In this document: in pieces, positions 23,970 to 32,979 of the stretch
Layout of the letters: every line of letters begins with the position of its first letter
Numbering within the stretch: the stretch's first letter is position 1
Assembly: GCA_910578335.1 (NCBI GenBank)
Contig: CAJTPU010000010.1
Location: forward strand, 57,092 to 121,091
DNA from: an uncultured Lachnospiraceae bacterium
GTDB taxonomy: Bacteria > Bacillota > Clostridia > Lachnospirales > Lachnospiraceae
DNA: 64,000 bases
Direction of reading: 5' to 3'
Translations under genes and position numbers: made by a program
Notes under the pieces: generated by a model
Database searches by the model: none
Told to the model about the DNA's origin: nothing
What the model saw: the letters and a program-made list of their open reading frames with translations, nothing else

Positions 23970-25928
23970 ATGGTGAAAACGGACAAGGATTTTTATGACA
24001 GGAAAGTTGTATATCTGGACTATCTGGAGAGAGGAGAAAAGGTTAAGAACGGCGGCTTTGTAAAATGGGAGACAAGGGGTAAGACAAGCCGGATACAAAT
24101 ACATATTCGGGGGCTGTATCCGACGGATACGCTGCGCGGAGAAATCCAGCTTATTTCCCGAAAGTCTGTGTCTACTGCCGACAGCGTTAAAATTAACTTT
24201 GGAGCCGGCGAATATGTTGCGGTTTGGGATAATGAGAATCTGGCAGGCACAGCGGTCAGCTATGCAGAATGTGACGGTGTTCAGGTCAGGCTTTCGGAAA
24301 GCAGGCTTCTTTTGGGACAATGGAGAGAACGGGAAGCATTGCCGCAAAATGCAACGGAGGTATCCCAAATAATAGAGAAGGACGGATTGGAAAAAGCATC
24401 GGAGAATGTGGTGCCGGTTTATGAACCGTATGTGGAAGCTGCGGAAGCGGGTACGGGGAAGAAGGAGGATGCCGGTTGGAAAGCAGATACAGGGCAGGCA
24501 GTCTTTACAGAACGGGAGGCTTCCACAAAACAGGAGATGGATGCCGGGAGTAATGCCAGTATAGAGCAGGCAGCAAATACCGGACAGACAGCGAGTATAG
24601 GACTGGAAGCGGACACAAACCGGACAGCGAGCAAAGAACAGGAAGGGGATGCGGATTGGGCAGCAAGGATAGAACAGGAAGCAGACACAGACTGGAAAGC
24701 GAGGATAGAAGCGGAAGCGAAAGCTGACCGGACAGCAAGTAGAGAACAGAAAGCGGACGCTGACCAGGCAGCAAGTATAGCACAAAAAGTAGATACGAAC
24801 CGGAAAGCGGGTAAAGAACCGGAAGCGGATACTGGCTGGACAGCAAGTATAGCACAAAAAGCGGACACAGACTGGACAGTGAGTAAAGAACAGGAAGGGG
24901 ATGCTGACCGGAAAGCGGGTAAAGAACCGGAAGCGGATACTGGCTGGAAAGCGAGTAAAGAAGCGGAAGCTGACTGGACAGCAAGTATAGCACAAAAAGT
25001 AGATACGAACCGGAAAGCGGGTAAAGAACTAGAAGCGGACACAAACCGGACAGCGAATAAAGAACCGGAAGCGGGCACAAACCGGACAGCGAATAAAGAA
25101 CAGAAAGCGGAAGCTGACTGGACAGCAAGTATAGCACAAAAAGCAGACACAGACCGGAAAGCGAGTAAAGAACAGAAAGCGGATGCTGACCGGACAGCGA
25201 GGATAGAACAGAAAGCGGACGCTGACTGGACAGCGAGTAAAGAACCGGAAGCGGACACAAACCGGACAGCAAACGTGGAACAGAAAGCGGATACGGACGG
25301 GAAAACCGGTATCGGCTGGGAAATGAGTGCAGGCTGGGGAGCCGGCGTGAGACAGGAGGTAAGTGCACGGCGCGAGGCGGGCACGGGTCAGAATGCGGGC
25401 ACGAAGCGTGAAGCGGATACAGAAAGGGAAACGGCATTAGGACAAAAAGCAGAAATAAGGCAGGAATCGGACAAAAAGAAGAAAGCAGAGACAGAGCGGC
25501 AAGAAGATGGAGGGCTGACAGCAGAAACAAAGGAAACGGCAGAGATAAGACAAACGCCAAAATGCGGCGTGCTGCTTTCCGGAGATAAGTGGGAACAGTT
25601 GAACAAACAGTACCCGCATATCCATCCGTTTGGAGATGCGAGGGAATATCTTTCCATTACGCCAAGAGACTTTATTATCCTGTCGCGTAAATATCAGAAT
25701 CTGGTACAAAACAGTTTTTTGCTGCATGGATACTATAATTATGGACACGTGATTCTGACTAAAATTAAGGAAAGGGATGGAGAAAGTTTTTATCTCGGTG
25801 TTCCGGGCGTATATTTCACAAGAGAAAAACAAGCGGCTCTTATGTTTGGCTTTGAAGGCTTTGAAGCAGGAACGGAGCAGGCTGTTGACGGTGGATTTGG
25901 CTATTATATGAAACAGGTTGACATCTGA
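23970..25928 (+). CDS. DUF6128-like protein with ~25 tandem 12-residue repeats
   Basis: 652 residues. Residues 1-150 and 515-652 are ordinary sequence: a beta-rich start (DRKVVYLDYLERGEKVKNGG) and a C-terminal domain (LLSGDKWEQLNKQYPHIHPF onward). The end resembles the DUF6128 region of Lachnospiraceae proteins. Between them, residues ~190-487 are a run of about 25 copies of a 12-residue unit such as ADTNRTASKEQE. No signal peptide or membrane helix is visible. The spacer is charged and Ala-rich and is probably extended or coiled. Function unknown. Confidence 0.8.
   Translation: MVKTDKDFYDRKVVYLDYLERGEKVKNGGFVKWETRGKTSRIQIHIRGLYPTDTLRGEIQLISRKSVSTADSVKINFGAGEYVAVWDNENLAGTAVSYAECDGVQVRLSESRLLLGQWREREALPQNATEVSQIIEKDGLEKASENVVPVYEPYVEAAEAGTGKKEDAGWKADTGQAVFTEREASTKQEMDAGSNASIEQAANTGQTASIGLEADTNRTASKEQEGDADWAARIEQEADTDWKARIEAEAKADRTASREQKADADQAASIAQKVDTNRKAGKEPEADTGWTASIAQKADTDWTVSKEQEGDADRKAGKEPEADTGWKASKEAEADWTASIAQKVDTNRKAGKELEADTNRTANKEPEAGTNRTANKEQKAEADWTASIAQKADTDRKASKEQKADADRTARIEQKADADWTASKEPEADTNRTANVEQKADTDGKTGIGWEMSAGWGAGVRQEVSARREAGTGQNAGTKREADTERETALGQKAEIRQESDKKKKAETERQEDGGLTAETKETAEIRQTPKCGVLLSGDKWEQLNKQYPHIHPFGDAREYLSITPRDFIILSRKYQNLVQNSFLLHGYYNYGHVILTKIKERDGESFYLGVPGVYFTREKQAALMFGFEGFEAGTEQAVDGGFGYYMKQVDI
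24537..25430 (+). repeat. 36-bp coding tandem repeat, ~25 units
   Basis: Degenerate 36-bp units encoding A-D-[TA]-[DN]-[RW]-[TK]-A-[SG]-[KI]-[EA]-[QP]-[KE]. One unit has lost two codons (ADWTASIAQK) with frame kept. Units come in alternating subtypes, suggesting expansion by unequal crossing-over. All three minus-strand frames are also largely free of stops here, a by-product of composition. Confidence 0.9.
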
Positions 25929-25931
25929 GGT

Positions 25932-26819
25932 TCAGATGCCACTTAGGTCAAAGGGCGGGATGAAGCTTTCGGATGCAGTCCCGCCTTCTTGCACAAAAGC
26001 GTTTTGGATACCAAGTGAAAGGCAGTAGTCTATCAGTGCATTGTATTCCTTGTGAGATACCCGGCGGTTCAGCTCCGGCATGTCGGGAAAAATGCGCATA
26101 GGTGTATACTGATTCATGATACTGAGATAAACAGAATCTTGGTAAGTACGGTAAAGATAATCGACTACTTTCTTGGAATCTGCAAGCCGTTTTGGGAGCA
26201 AAAGGTGGCGCACAATAATGCCGCGTTTCAGCAGTCCTGTTTTTGCATCCAGCACCGGTTTCCCCACTTGACGGAACATTTCGGCAATGGCAGCGCTGGC
26301 AACGGTAAAATAGTCAGGGGCATTGGAATAACGGGCGGACAAACGGCTGGAGACGTATTTTAAATCGGGAAGATAAATATCAACCAGACCCTCCAAAAGA
26401 CGAAGGCTTTCTACTTTTTCATAACTTCCGGTGTTGTAGACAATGGGAAGAAAAAGCCCGTCTGCTTTGGCTTGTTTTAAGGCATGGACAATCTGGGGAA
26501 CAAAATGGCTTGGCGTCACCAGATTGATATTACAAGCTCCTTTTTCCTGCAATTCCAAAAATATGCCGGCAAGGCGCTTTGCAGTGATGGTTTTGCCGAC
26601 AGCTCCCTCAGAAATGGCAATATTCTGGCAAAAAACACAGCGCAGGGAACAGCCGGAGAAAAATACGGTTCCGGAACCGGCGCTGCCTGAAATACATGGC
26701 TCCTCCCACATGTGGAGAGCGGCTCTCGCTACGCGGAGGGAATTATTTTCGCCACAATAACCTTTCTGTCCGCTTTCTCGGTCTGCATTACATTCTCTGG
26801 GGCATAGTCTGCAGTTCAT
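25932..26819 (-). CDS. Radical SAM protein, PflX/PFL-activase-like
   Basis: 295 residues. FFSGCSLRCVFCQN carries the CxxxCxxC motif that binds the 4Fe-4S cluster and SAM. An extra N-terminal cysteine group, MNCRLCPRECNADRESGQKG, is typical of the COG1313 (PflX) branch. It is presumed to make a glycyl radical or modify an unknown partner; no pyruvate formate-lyase gene is adjacent. AAAGGAATCGC precedes the ATG. Confidence 0.85.
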   Translation of the reverse strand: MNCRLCPRECNADRESGQKGYCGENNSLRVARAALHMWEEPCISGSAGSGTVFFSGCSLRCVFCQNIAISEGAVGKTITAKRLAGIFLELQEKGACNINLVTPSHFVPQIVHALKQAKADGLFLPIVYNTGSYEKVESLRLLEGLVDIYLPDLKYVSSRLSARYSNAPDYFTVASAAIAEMFRQVGKPVLDAKTGLLKRGIIVRHLLLPKRLADSKKVVDYLYRTYQDSVYLSIMNQYTPMRIFPDMPELNRRVSHKEYNALIDYCLSLGIQNAFVQEGGTASESFIPPFDLSGI

Positions 26820-26866
26820 GCGATTCCTTTCTACAGCATTGTGCTTGCCGTTTTTTTCAATAAAAA

Positions 26867-27073
26867 GCGCATATCCGGTCTTTAGAGGACACTCCTACGC
26901 GATACTCCCCCGCCGGCTCCGCCAGGCACCCTTGCGGCACATGAACGGTTCTGCTTAGTGCTGCTGTGTTCCCACCCTGACACGGTTCGCAGATGTCCAT
27001 TGCGCAAGACCCAAACTTCATCACCGGAAAAGGAAGCCGCCATAGAAGCGCCCGCCAAAAACCGTATATGCGA
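26867..27073 (-). ncRNA. ffs: Signal recognition particle RNA
   Basis: About 207 nt. The domain IV hairpin reads GTGTCAGGGTGGGAACACAG followed by CAGCAC, with the GGAA tetraloop and AGCAG asymmetric loop that bind Ffh. Flanking blocks GTTTGGGTCTTGCGCAATGG and CATGTGCCGCAAGGGTGCCT match the Bacillus subtilis scRNA closely. The ends pair (GCATATACGG / CCGGATATGC, one mismatch) and TTTTT follows. It is shorter than the Bacillus scRNA, so the Alu region looks reduced. Confidence 0.92.
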
Positions 27074-27080
27074 CTTTCTT

Positions 27081-27109
27081 AGTATAGCGTGTTTGGCGTA
27101 TGCTGTCAA
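27081..27109 (-). promoter_or_regulatory. Promoter of SRP RNA
   Basis: Minus-strand TTGACA (27109-27104), 17-bp spacer, TATACT (27086-27081): near-perfect consensus, as expected for an abundant stable RNA. Confidence 0.85.
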
Positions 27110-27116
27110 GCAGTAA

Positions 27117-27135
27117 GGGCGGCATACTGCCGCCC
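27117..27135 (-). terminator. Hairpin after SPFH-type operon
   Basis: Perfect 7-bp GC stem GGGCGGC / GCCGCCC with a 5-nt loop, just after the last small gene of the operon. It is followed on the minus strand by TTACTGCTT, a weak T-tract, and then by the SRP promoter. Confidence 0.55.
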
Positions 27136-27143
27136 TGTCTGTT

Positions 27144-27308
27144 CTACGCGTTTTTTACGGGAGGATGCAAATCCCACTCGGGGAAACAGCTTGCAAATCC
27201 TTCGATGTTCTGCGTTAGTACTACTTTTTCCATTTTTTGAATATCTGACTCGCCCTGACCGAACATCAGCTCAAGCTCATCAAAATCGTCATCTACATTA
27301 GTTCCCAT
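27144..27308 (-). CDS. Small protein at end of SPFH-type operon, 54 aa
   Basis: Starts MGTNVDDDFDELELMFGQGE and ends SCFPEWDLHPPVKNA; acidic at the N-terminus. AAAGGAGG stands eight bases before the ATG, so translation is credible. It lies 14 bp behind the membrane protein gene and ahead of the hairpin, and is thus the last gene of the operon. Family unknown to me. Confidence 0.7.
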   Translation of the reverse strand: MGTNVDDDFDELELMFGQGESDIQKMEKVVLTQNIEGFASCFPEWDLHPPVKNA

Positions 27309-27322
27309 AATACATTCCTCCT

Positions 27323-28978
27323 TTATGCGATAATCTCCCTAACAGGATTGCTTTCAAACTGGTATACAACCGCTTTGGCTTCTTTCCATTGTGCCGCAGT
27401 ATGATTAATTTTGGCTTTGCCATTGATAATACGGCGTGCATAGTCCTGTTCAATGGCATTCATTCTTTCAGTGGTCGTCTTTTTTGCCTTGAAAGAGAAA
27501 AAGACTAAAACGCCGGCGCCAGCCAGCATAAGAACGCCTACAACCACGTTTCCAAACAGACCGATGACACCAAGGACAGCCAATACAATTGCACTTATCA
27601 GCATTACCTTTTCTTTGCTGCGGCTTGCTTTCTGGAGTTCATCCGTGCGGCGCTGTGTCATTGTATTTTCAAAGTTTTGGCAAAGCTCCTCTGCATTGCT
27701 TCCATCTGCTGAGGTTCCCGTCCAGCCGTCAACATTGAGTGTAATCTGATTTGGAAATGCTTCTTTTTTCTCTGTTATATAGGTTTTAAAGCCTTTTCTG
27801 ATATATCCGCTCAAAAAGGAAACAGCCGTTTTTCTCTCTGAGGGCGAGGTGTCCTTGTCTGTCAGAATCACGTTTGACATCTGTTCAACCAGATTCAGCG
27901 TTTTCTGCTGCCGTTCCTGCTCTGCCTGAATAATGGACTGCCTTGCCGTTTCCTTATCACCTTCAAAGAATTTTATGGCTTTCAAATACTGCTCTTCTTT
28001 TCGAAGAGGTTCCTCGTCCTCATTATAGCGGCTGATAAGCTGAATCAGGCTCTTATCAATTTTTGCCTTCAGACCGTTCTGGTCGATGTATGCGTTATTA
28101 ATTCCTGTTAAATTGTCTGCGATAGAATCTACCGCCAAAATTCTGCTGACATATTCATTGATTCTCTCATACTCTGTCACCGTTCCGTTTAAATCAGGAT
28201 AGAGATGTGAAATATCAAGGCTGAACCGGCTGCAGTATTCTTTCCATGTCTGCTCCTGAGAGGATTCGAGATTGCTGCTGTTTCCGCGAATTTCGTTCAT
28301 CCACTGCATTACATAGTCGTCACACATATGTTTTTCGTCGGGACCGAACACGCCATTTACATAAGCATCGATGTAAGCAAAGCTTCCCTCTGAAAAGTTT
28401 GCCGCATTTTGATGAGAAAAATAGATGGACAGCCACTCATAACAGGTCTGTACCCTGTTATTTCTGCGGCAAATCAGCGCCATTGTGATGGCGGTTCTTT
28501 CCTCATCTCTTTTGACGGCTTCTGTAATGGCTCTCTGCGCCAAATCCCTGTCGTTTCCAATCCATGCGGCGACTGCAACCAGGCATGGCGCAAGCCAGTA
28601 TTTCGGCGTGGAAAGCATTAACTCTTCCGAAACTCTTGAGATGGTTGCTTTCTTGACAAGTGCCAAATCCGTAGCCTGCAGTACGCCAAGCATGGTTTCC
28701 CTGATAACCTTGTAATTCCCGTAATTTTGTTCCAACTCCTGCCGTACCCGGACGAGCTCTGTGGAAGCCTGCTGTAGAGCAGCCTGTTTTTTCTGGTCGT
28801 TCACCATTTCTTGAAATCTTTGCGTTAAGACCTGAATATTGTGGTTGGCAGTTTCGATTGCCACGCCGGTGTTGTGTACCATTGCGTTTAATCTTTCGGT
28901 TGTTTCTGAGAGCTTGTCAATTTTGTTTTCCAGTCTGGTTACGTCAATATGTACTGTTTGTACGGTTTGTTCCGCCAT
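27323..28978 (-). CDS. Coiled-coil membrane protein in SPFH-type operon
   Basis: 551 residues. The N-terminal ~90 residues form a coiled coil (VTRLENKIDKLSETTERLNA and following). A large helical middle follows. Near residue 460 two membrane helices sit back to back (VMLISAIVLAVLGVIGLFGN and VVVGVLMLAGAGVLVFF). A soluble tail ends the protein. GGAGG is present before the ATG and the upstream gene ends two bases away. I do not recognise a family. The company of SPFH and zinc-ribbon proteins suggests an envelope role. Confidence 0.75.
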   Translation of the reverse strand: MAEQTVQTVHIDVTRLENKIDKLSETTERLNAMVHNTGVAIETANHNIQVLTQRFQEMVNDQKKQAALQQASTELVRVRQELEQNYGNYKVIRETMLGVLQATDLALVKKATISRVSEELMLSTPKYWLAPCLVAVAAWIGNDRDLAQRAITEAVKRDEERTAITMALICRRNNRVQTCYEWLSIYFSHQNAANFSEGSFAYIDAYVNGVFGPDEKHMCDDYVMQWMNEIRGNSSNLESSQEQTWKEYCSRFSLDISHLYPDLNGTVTEYERINEYVSRILAVDSIADNLTGINNAYIDQNGLKAKIDKSLIQLISRYNEDEEPLRKEEQYLKAIKFFEGDKETARQSIIQAEQERQQKTLNLVEQMSNVILTDKDTSPSERKTAVSFLSGYIRKGFKTYITEKKEAFPNQITLNVDGWTGTSADGSNAEELCQNFENTMTQRRTDELQKASRSKEKVMLISAIVLAVLGVIGLFGNVVVGVLMLAGAGVLVFFSFKAKKTTTERMNAIEQDYARRIINGKAKINHTAAQWKEAKAVVYQFESNPVREIIA

Positions 28979-28980
28979 TT

Positions 28981-29793
28981 TTATACCTCCATATTTGCAT
29001 CGGCTAGAAATTTAGCCTGTTTTTTCTGATAGGAATTGATGAATTTGTCTTTGTATTCCGGATTGTTCATCGCACTGATAATGTCGCCAATCGGAAGGAT
29101 ATAATTGTCGTAAAAATAGCGCGTTTTGGATTTTAAATAAAAGCTGTTGTCCGTGTAAGGAGAATCCGGATTGGTTTCAATTGATTTTAACAGTGCAAAG
29201 CAGGTTTTGGGGATGGTACAGTGTTCAGCCAGCTCTTTATACATATCAGCCAGCTCCTTTGTCAGATAGCCGGTGGAAGTTCTCTTGGAAATCAGATAAG
29301 GGCATATCTGGTCGATAAAGCCGCACAATTCCGCAATGTCTTCCTCCGCCTGCATATTGGCGGCAATTAGCTGTATCATGTCCTCTTCAAAATCCTGAAG
29401 CCGGTATGACGATGCTGTGAGCAATTGTCTCAAATCCTGCACCTCGTCGTATTCTAACGCCACCTCCTGCATTTGGCGGAAGAAGCGTTTCATTGCGCCG
29501 TCATTTTTGACGACAAATTCCTCGTAATATGCCATAATATACAGGGCGGGCGCATTATCTGCCAAAATATTTAAGACCTCCATTGCATAATGTCTGGAAT
29601 CTTCAAATCTGCCGTCCATAAAAAAATGAATGGCATTCTGCCTGCTGAAAACAACCTTTCCGTTCATGTTGAGCGTTGCTCTGGAATAGTATTCCTCCTT
29701 GCCGCAGGTATGACAGATTAGCTTTCTGCTTTTTGGGTCAAATTCTACGTTGGAGCTGCCGCAGCCATGACATTGTAATCCGCTTGTATCCAT
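28981..29793 (-). CDS. Zinc-ribbon protein with helical-repeat body, YdjG-like
   Basis: 270 residues. The N-terminus LQCHGCGSSNVEFDPKSRKL then ICHTCGKEEY is a TFIIB-type zinc ribbon with two CxxC pairs. The remainder is helical and may be TPR-like. No signal or membrane segment. In Bacillus subtilis the ydjGHI operon also pairs a zinc-ribbon protein with an SPFH protein; the match is by architecture, not alignment. Confidence 0.75.
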   Translation of the reverse strand: MDTSGLQCHGCGSSNVEFDPKSRKLICHTCGKEEYYSRATLNMNGKVVFSRQNAIHFFMDGRFEDSRHYAMEVLNILADNAPALYIMAYYEEFVVKNDGAMKRFFRQMQEVALEYDEVQDLRQLLTASSYRLQDFEEDMIQLIAANMQAEEDIAELCGFIDQICPYLISKRTSTGYLTKELADMYKELAEHCTIPKTCFALLKSIETNPDSPYTDNSFYLKSKTRYFYDNYILPIGDIISAMNNPEYKDKFINSYQKKQAKFLADANMEV

Positions 29794-29812
29794 TTATGTC
29801 TCCCCTCCCTGC

Positions 29813-30490
29813 TTACCGTATGCTGCCGACGCGGCTGTTTCGAATGTTCCACATATCTGCAGCCTCTTTGATTTCATTCAGTACGGTCTCCGTGTCTGTT
29901 CCGCCGGATAAGTCCTCTTGTATTTTATACAGCTTTTGGAGGAATACCGCCTCGTCATTGACAGAGTACTGTTGTGACATATTGTTGCTGTAAGCCACGG
30001 TCTCCTTAAGCTTTAATAATGCTGTCTTTACGGATTTGTCTTTGGCGCTACTTAAAAGAACGGATATTTGACAGGAAATGTCGGCGGCGTTCTTTTGCTT
30101 TTGGGCAGCATATTCCGTCAGATTGGCAGCACGTGTCAAATGTCTGACCGCGCCGTAAAACAACACGCCGTAGATAAGCAACAGCAGCAGGTTTGCCACG
30201 ATAAAAACAGCCCGAAGCCAGAAAAACGGCACACATGAAAAACACAAATTAAGCAGCATTACAAGTATGACATATACAATTGTGTAGTATATGGGTACAA
30301 AACGCGTTTCGGTTGTACTTTGACTGCCCTTTGGAGGGAGGAATATGCTGATTGCGGCAACTGCAAGCCCCATAAGCCCGAATAAAAAGCCAAGCCAGTA
30401 ATTAGGACCTGCAAGAAAGAAGTTCCAGGATAGGATAAATCCGGCAATCCATATCACAGTCAGTCCGGCAAGTATTATTTTTTTAATCAT
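29813..30490 (-). CDS. Four-helix membrane protein in SPFH-type operon
   Basis: 225 residues. Two helices at the start (IILAGLTVIWIAGFILSW, YWLGFLFGLMGLAVAAISIF), two more around residues 80-125, then a soluble C-terminal coiled region rich in Lys, Gln and Ala. The ATG at 30490 has GAGG six bases upstream; a longer frame to 30535 lacks one. Unknown family; gene order suggests it works with the SPFH and zinc-ribbon partners. Confidence 0.72.
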   Translation of the reverse strand: MIKKIILAGLTVIWIAGFILSWNFFLAGPNYWLGFLFGLMGLAVAAISIFLPPKGSQSTTETRFVPIYYTIVYVILVMLLNLCFSCVPFFWLRAVFIVANLLLLLIYGVLFYGAVRHLTRAANLTEYAAQKQKNAADISCQISVLLSSAKDKSVKTALLKLKETVAYSNNMSQQYSVNDEAVFLQKLYKIQEDLSGGTDTETVLNEIKEAADMWNIRNSRVGSIR

Positions 30491-30556
30491 TTTTACCCTC
30501 ATTTCTGCGCATGCTTTTGCGCATGGCAAGTTCATGTCAAGCGTCTTATTTCACTT

Positions 30557-31927
30557 TTATACCGGATTTCCGCATTCAAGGCAGAATTTGGCGCCGCTTA
30601 CAAGTTCCTTGCCGCAGTGTGCGCATACCTGTGACAATTTTTTGCCGCAGTTTAGACAGAACTTTGCGCCATCTACAATAACACTGCCGCATTCCGGACA
30701 GCGCTTTTCATTGATGAGTGTCTGTCCGCAGTGAATACAGAATTTTGCCGATGCAGGATTTGCCGTCTGACATGCGGAGCATACGGTGGTCTGCTGATTA
30801 TTTGCTGTGGATGCCTGCTGGCTGTTTGCCGGTACTGCCTGCATATTGCCGATGGTATTCTGGGCGATGGCACTCATGCCTGTACCTACAGCGCCTCCGA
30901 CACCGAATCCCATGCCGAGTCCCATGCCTGCGCCCATAAGTGTCGCAGCGGTTCCTTCGTTTGAGGCGGCGGACTGCATAACCTGAAAGGACTGCTCCTG
31001 CTGGTAGGTGTAACCCTCCCGCTCCCGCATACGCGCTCTGGCGGCGGATTCGATATCCATCTTTGCCGCTGAGCCTTCTGCTTCAAGCTGGTCACGCTTT
31101 CTTTGAATTTTCATTTCATTAATTGCGGCGAGGTCTTCGTCAGGTGCATTAATGTTGGAAAAAGAAAAATTATCTAGCGTTAAGCCGAATTCCGCAAAAT
31201 GTGCGGATAATTTTTCCTGAATAATCTGGGAGAAATCGGAAAGGTGTGCACTGATTTTTAAGATGCCGATTTTTTGTTCAATCATGCTCTTGGCGAGCAG
31301 GTCAGGCACATACTCCAAAATCTTGGCTCTCATAAAGCTGATAAGCTCGTCTCTTGTAAAATCAGCCCGTGTTCCTACGATTTTGTGAAGAAATCTGCGG
31401 GCATTGATTACCGCATCTGCCGGGTCGGTCTGGTCGATATGTACGCCGAATAATCCGAACGCGCGGACATGGACATTGATGTCCTCTTCCGGGTCCTGCA
31501 CAACGATAGGAGCGTGCGTACCCCAGCTTAATTCATTCATGTAAGTGGTATTTACAAAATAAATTGTACTGTGAAATGCAGATTCGCCACCGGTCAATGT
31601 GTGTGCGATATTGCGAAACGGGGCAAAACGGCTGTCACCTGTCTCCAGCTTGATTTTGCAGGGACCGACAAATGTTGATACCTGTGCCTGCCCGGAGCCG
31701 TCCGCATCCAAAGAGCCTCCTGCGGACATATTATTTGTAAAGACTGCCATCTGTGAGGGACCCACAATCAAATAAGAGCCGTTGGGAAAGTCTTCATAAA
31801 TGTGCTTGTGCACAATGATGGCAGCCTCACGGTCGTTCTCGGGTTCCCACTTAATCGTATCGACGGAAAATGAGCCAAGAATTCCGGAATGAGGCTGCTC
31901 CTTTGGATTTTTATCAAATAGTGCCAT
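30557..31927 (-). CDS. SPFH/band-7 protein with C-terminal zinc ribbons, YdjI-like
   Basis: 456 residues. Residues ~30-290 are the SPFH (virion core protein-like) domain, e.g. SYLIVGPSQMAVFTNN and ADAVINARRFLHKIVGTRAD. A Gln/Glu/Arg-rich helix and a Gly/Met-rich stretch (MGAGMGLGMGFGVGG) follow. The last ~80 residues hold zinc-ribbon CxxC pairs (CSAC, CIHC, CPEC, CLNC, CAHC, CLEC). YdjI of Bacillus has this architecture and belongs to an envelope-stress operon. First gene of a five-gene unit. Confidence 0.88.
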   Translation of the reverse strand: MALFDKNPKEQPHSGILGSFSVDTIKWEPENDREAAIIVHKHIYEDFPNGSYLIVGPSQMAVFTNNMSAGGSLDADGSGQAQVSTFVGPCKIKLETGDSRFAPFRNIAHTLTGGESAFHSTIYFVNTTYMNELSWGTHAPIVVQDPEEDINVHVRAFGLFGVHIDQTDPADAVINARRFLHKIVGTRADFTRDELISFMRAKILEYVPDLLAKSMIEQKIGILKISAHLSDFSQIIQEKLSAHFAEFGLTLDNFSFSNINAPDEDLAAINEMKIQRKRDQLEAEGSAAKMDIESAARARMREREGYTYQQEQSFQVMQSAASNEGTAATLMGAGMGLGMGFGVGGAVGTGMSAIAQNTIGNMQAVPANSQQASTANNQQTTVCSACQTANPASAKFCIHCGQTLINEKRCPECGSVIVDGAKFCLNCGKKLSQVCAHCGKELVSGAKFCLECGNPV

Positions 31928-32115
31928 GTGCCGTATCCTTTCTGTATCGTAAATTATCGTAAAATTAAGTAATTCATATTATATACTAAAAATCGTAGAA
32001 AGTCGACAAAATTTGACAAATATTCCGGCTTTTTTATATTGCGAGGCGGGGATGGACGAAACCTTATCTTCTGTGTTATACTGACGGTGTAAAAATTTTC
32101 TTTTGAGGTATCAGT

Positions 32116-32868
32116 ATGAAAATAAAGTGTGACTTCTGTGAAAATCATTTTGAAGACACGGAATCCTGCTGCCCATATTGCGGGGGCGTCAATGCGGCTG
32201 CAGGCAATCGCAGGTTTTCAAACGGTGTGCCGAAGACCGTTGCAGAGCTGAGGCAATGGGCGCAGCAGAATCATGTGCCGCTAGATAAGATGCGGGTGTA
32301 CATAGGGGAGAACAACCGCGGTCCCAAATGTATCGGAATATACAAGGACGGAGATGAAGTCACCGTATATAAGAACAAGTCTGACGGGACGAGAGCCGTA
32401 CGGTATCAGGGGACGGACGAAGCGTATGCGGTGAATGAGGTCTATCTGAAGATAAAAGAAATGCTTGCTATGGCGGATGCAGAAAAGCGTGTGCCGGGCA
32501 ACAATGGCGGCAATCGTTCTGATAGCGGGTATGCTGGCAGTCAGAGCAGTTATGACAACAATGGATATCATAGACGAAACAATAATACGGGAGCCGGTGC
32601 AAAAATAATCGGAATGGTTATATTGATTGTTGTGATAGCAATCGGGGTTTCCATGCCGTCTTGCTCAGGTAATATCAGCCGTTTTGCGCAAGGCTACGGC
32701 TCCGGCTATTACAGCGGGAGTTACGGCTCCGGTCATGATTCCAACAGCTCCGGCTGGGACTGGGATTATGATGATTCGGATGACGACTACGATTGGGACT
32801 CTGACTGGGATTCCGATTATGGGGACTATGATTGGGACTTCGACTATGACTGGGACTCAGACTGGTAA
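32116..32868 (+). CDS. Zinc-ribbon membrane protein with Asp/Trp-rich tail
   Basis: 250 residues. The N-terminus MKIKCDFCENHFED then SCCPYCGG is a zinc ribbon. A ~70-residue conserved-looking domain follows, then a Ser/Asn/Gly linker, one membrane helix (IIGMVILIVVIAIGVSM), and a tail of about 70 residues. The tail runs from Gly/Ser/Tyr-rich into repeated Asp/Trp units such as DWDSDWDSDYGDYDWDF. It is divergent from the SPFH operon and shares the 188-bp intergenic region. Function unknown; the tail may be extracytoplasmic and metal- or surface-binding (speculative). Confidence 0.75.
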   Translation: MKIKCDFCENHFEDTESCCPYCGGVNAAAGNRRFSNGVPKTVAELRQWAQQNHVPLDKMRVYIGENNRGPKCIGIYKDGDEVTVYKNKSDGTRAVRYQGTDEAYAVNEVYLKIKEMLAMADAEKRVPGNNGGNRSDSGYAGSQSSYDNNGYHRRNNNTGAGAKIIGMVILIVVIAIGVSMPSCSGNISRFAQGYGSGYYSGSYGSGHDSNSSGWDWDYDDSDDDYDWDSDWDSDYGDYDWDFDYDWDSDW

Positions 32869-32979
32869 GAGCGAAAAAAGCGGCAGCATTTTTTGATATG
32901 TCCGGGCAAAAAGGACATACTGAAAATAAATGATAAAGCAGAAGTGCCGTTTGTGCGGCAGAATGGAGGAATTTTCAAT

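Noticed and set aside
24537..25430. 36-bp periodic repeat as a CRISPR array
   Set aside because: Units are degenerate, contiguous and coding with no unique spacers, and no cas genes are present.
24419..25560. Long open frames on the minus strand across the repeat gene
   Set aside because: All three minus frames are open only because the 36-bp repeat lacks complementary stops; the products are Ser/Leu/Val-rich low-complexity strings without ribosome sites or starts.
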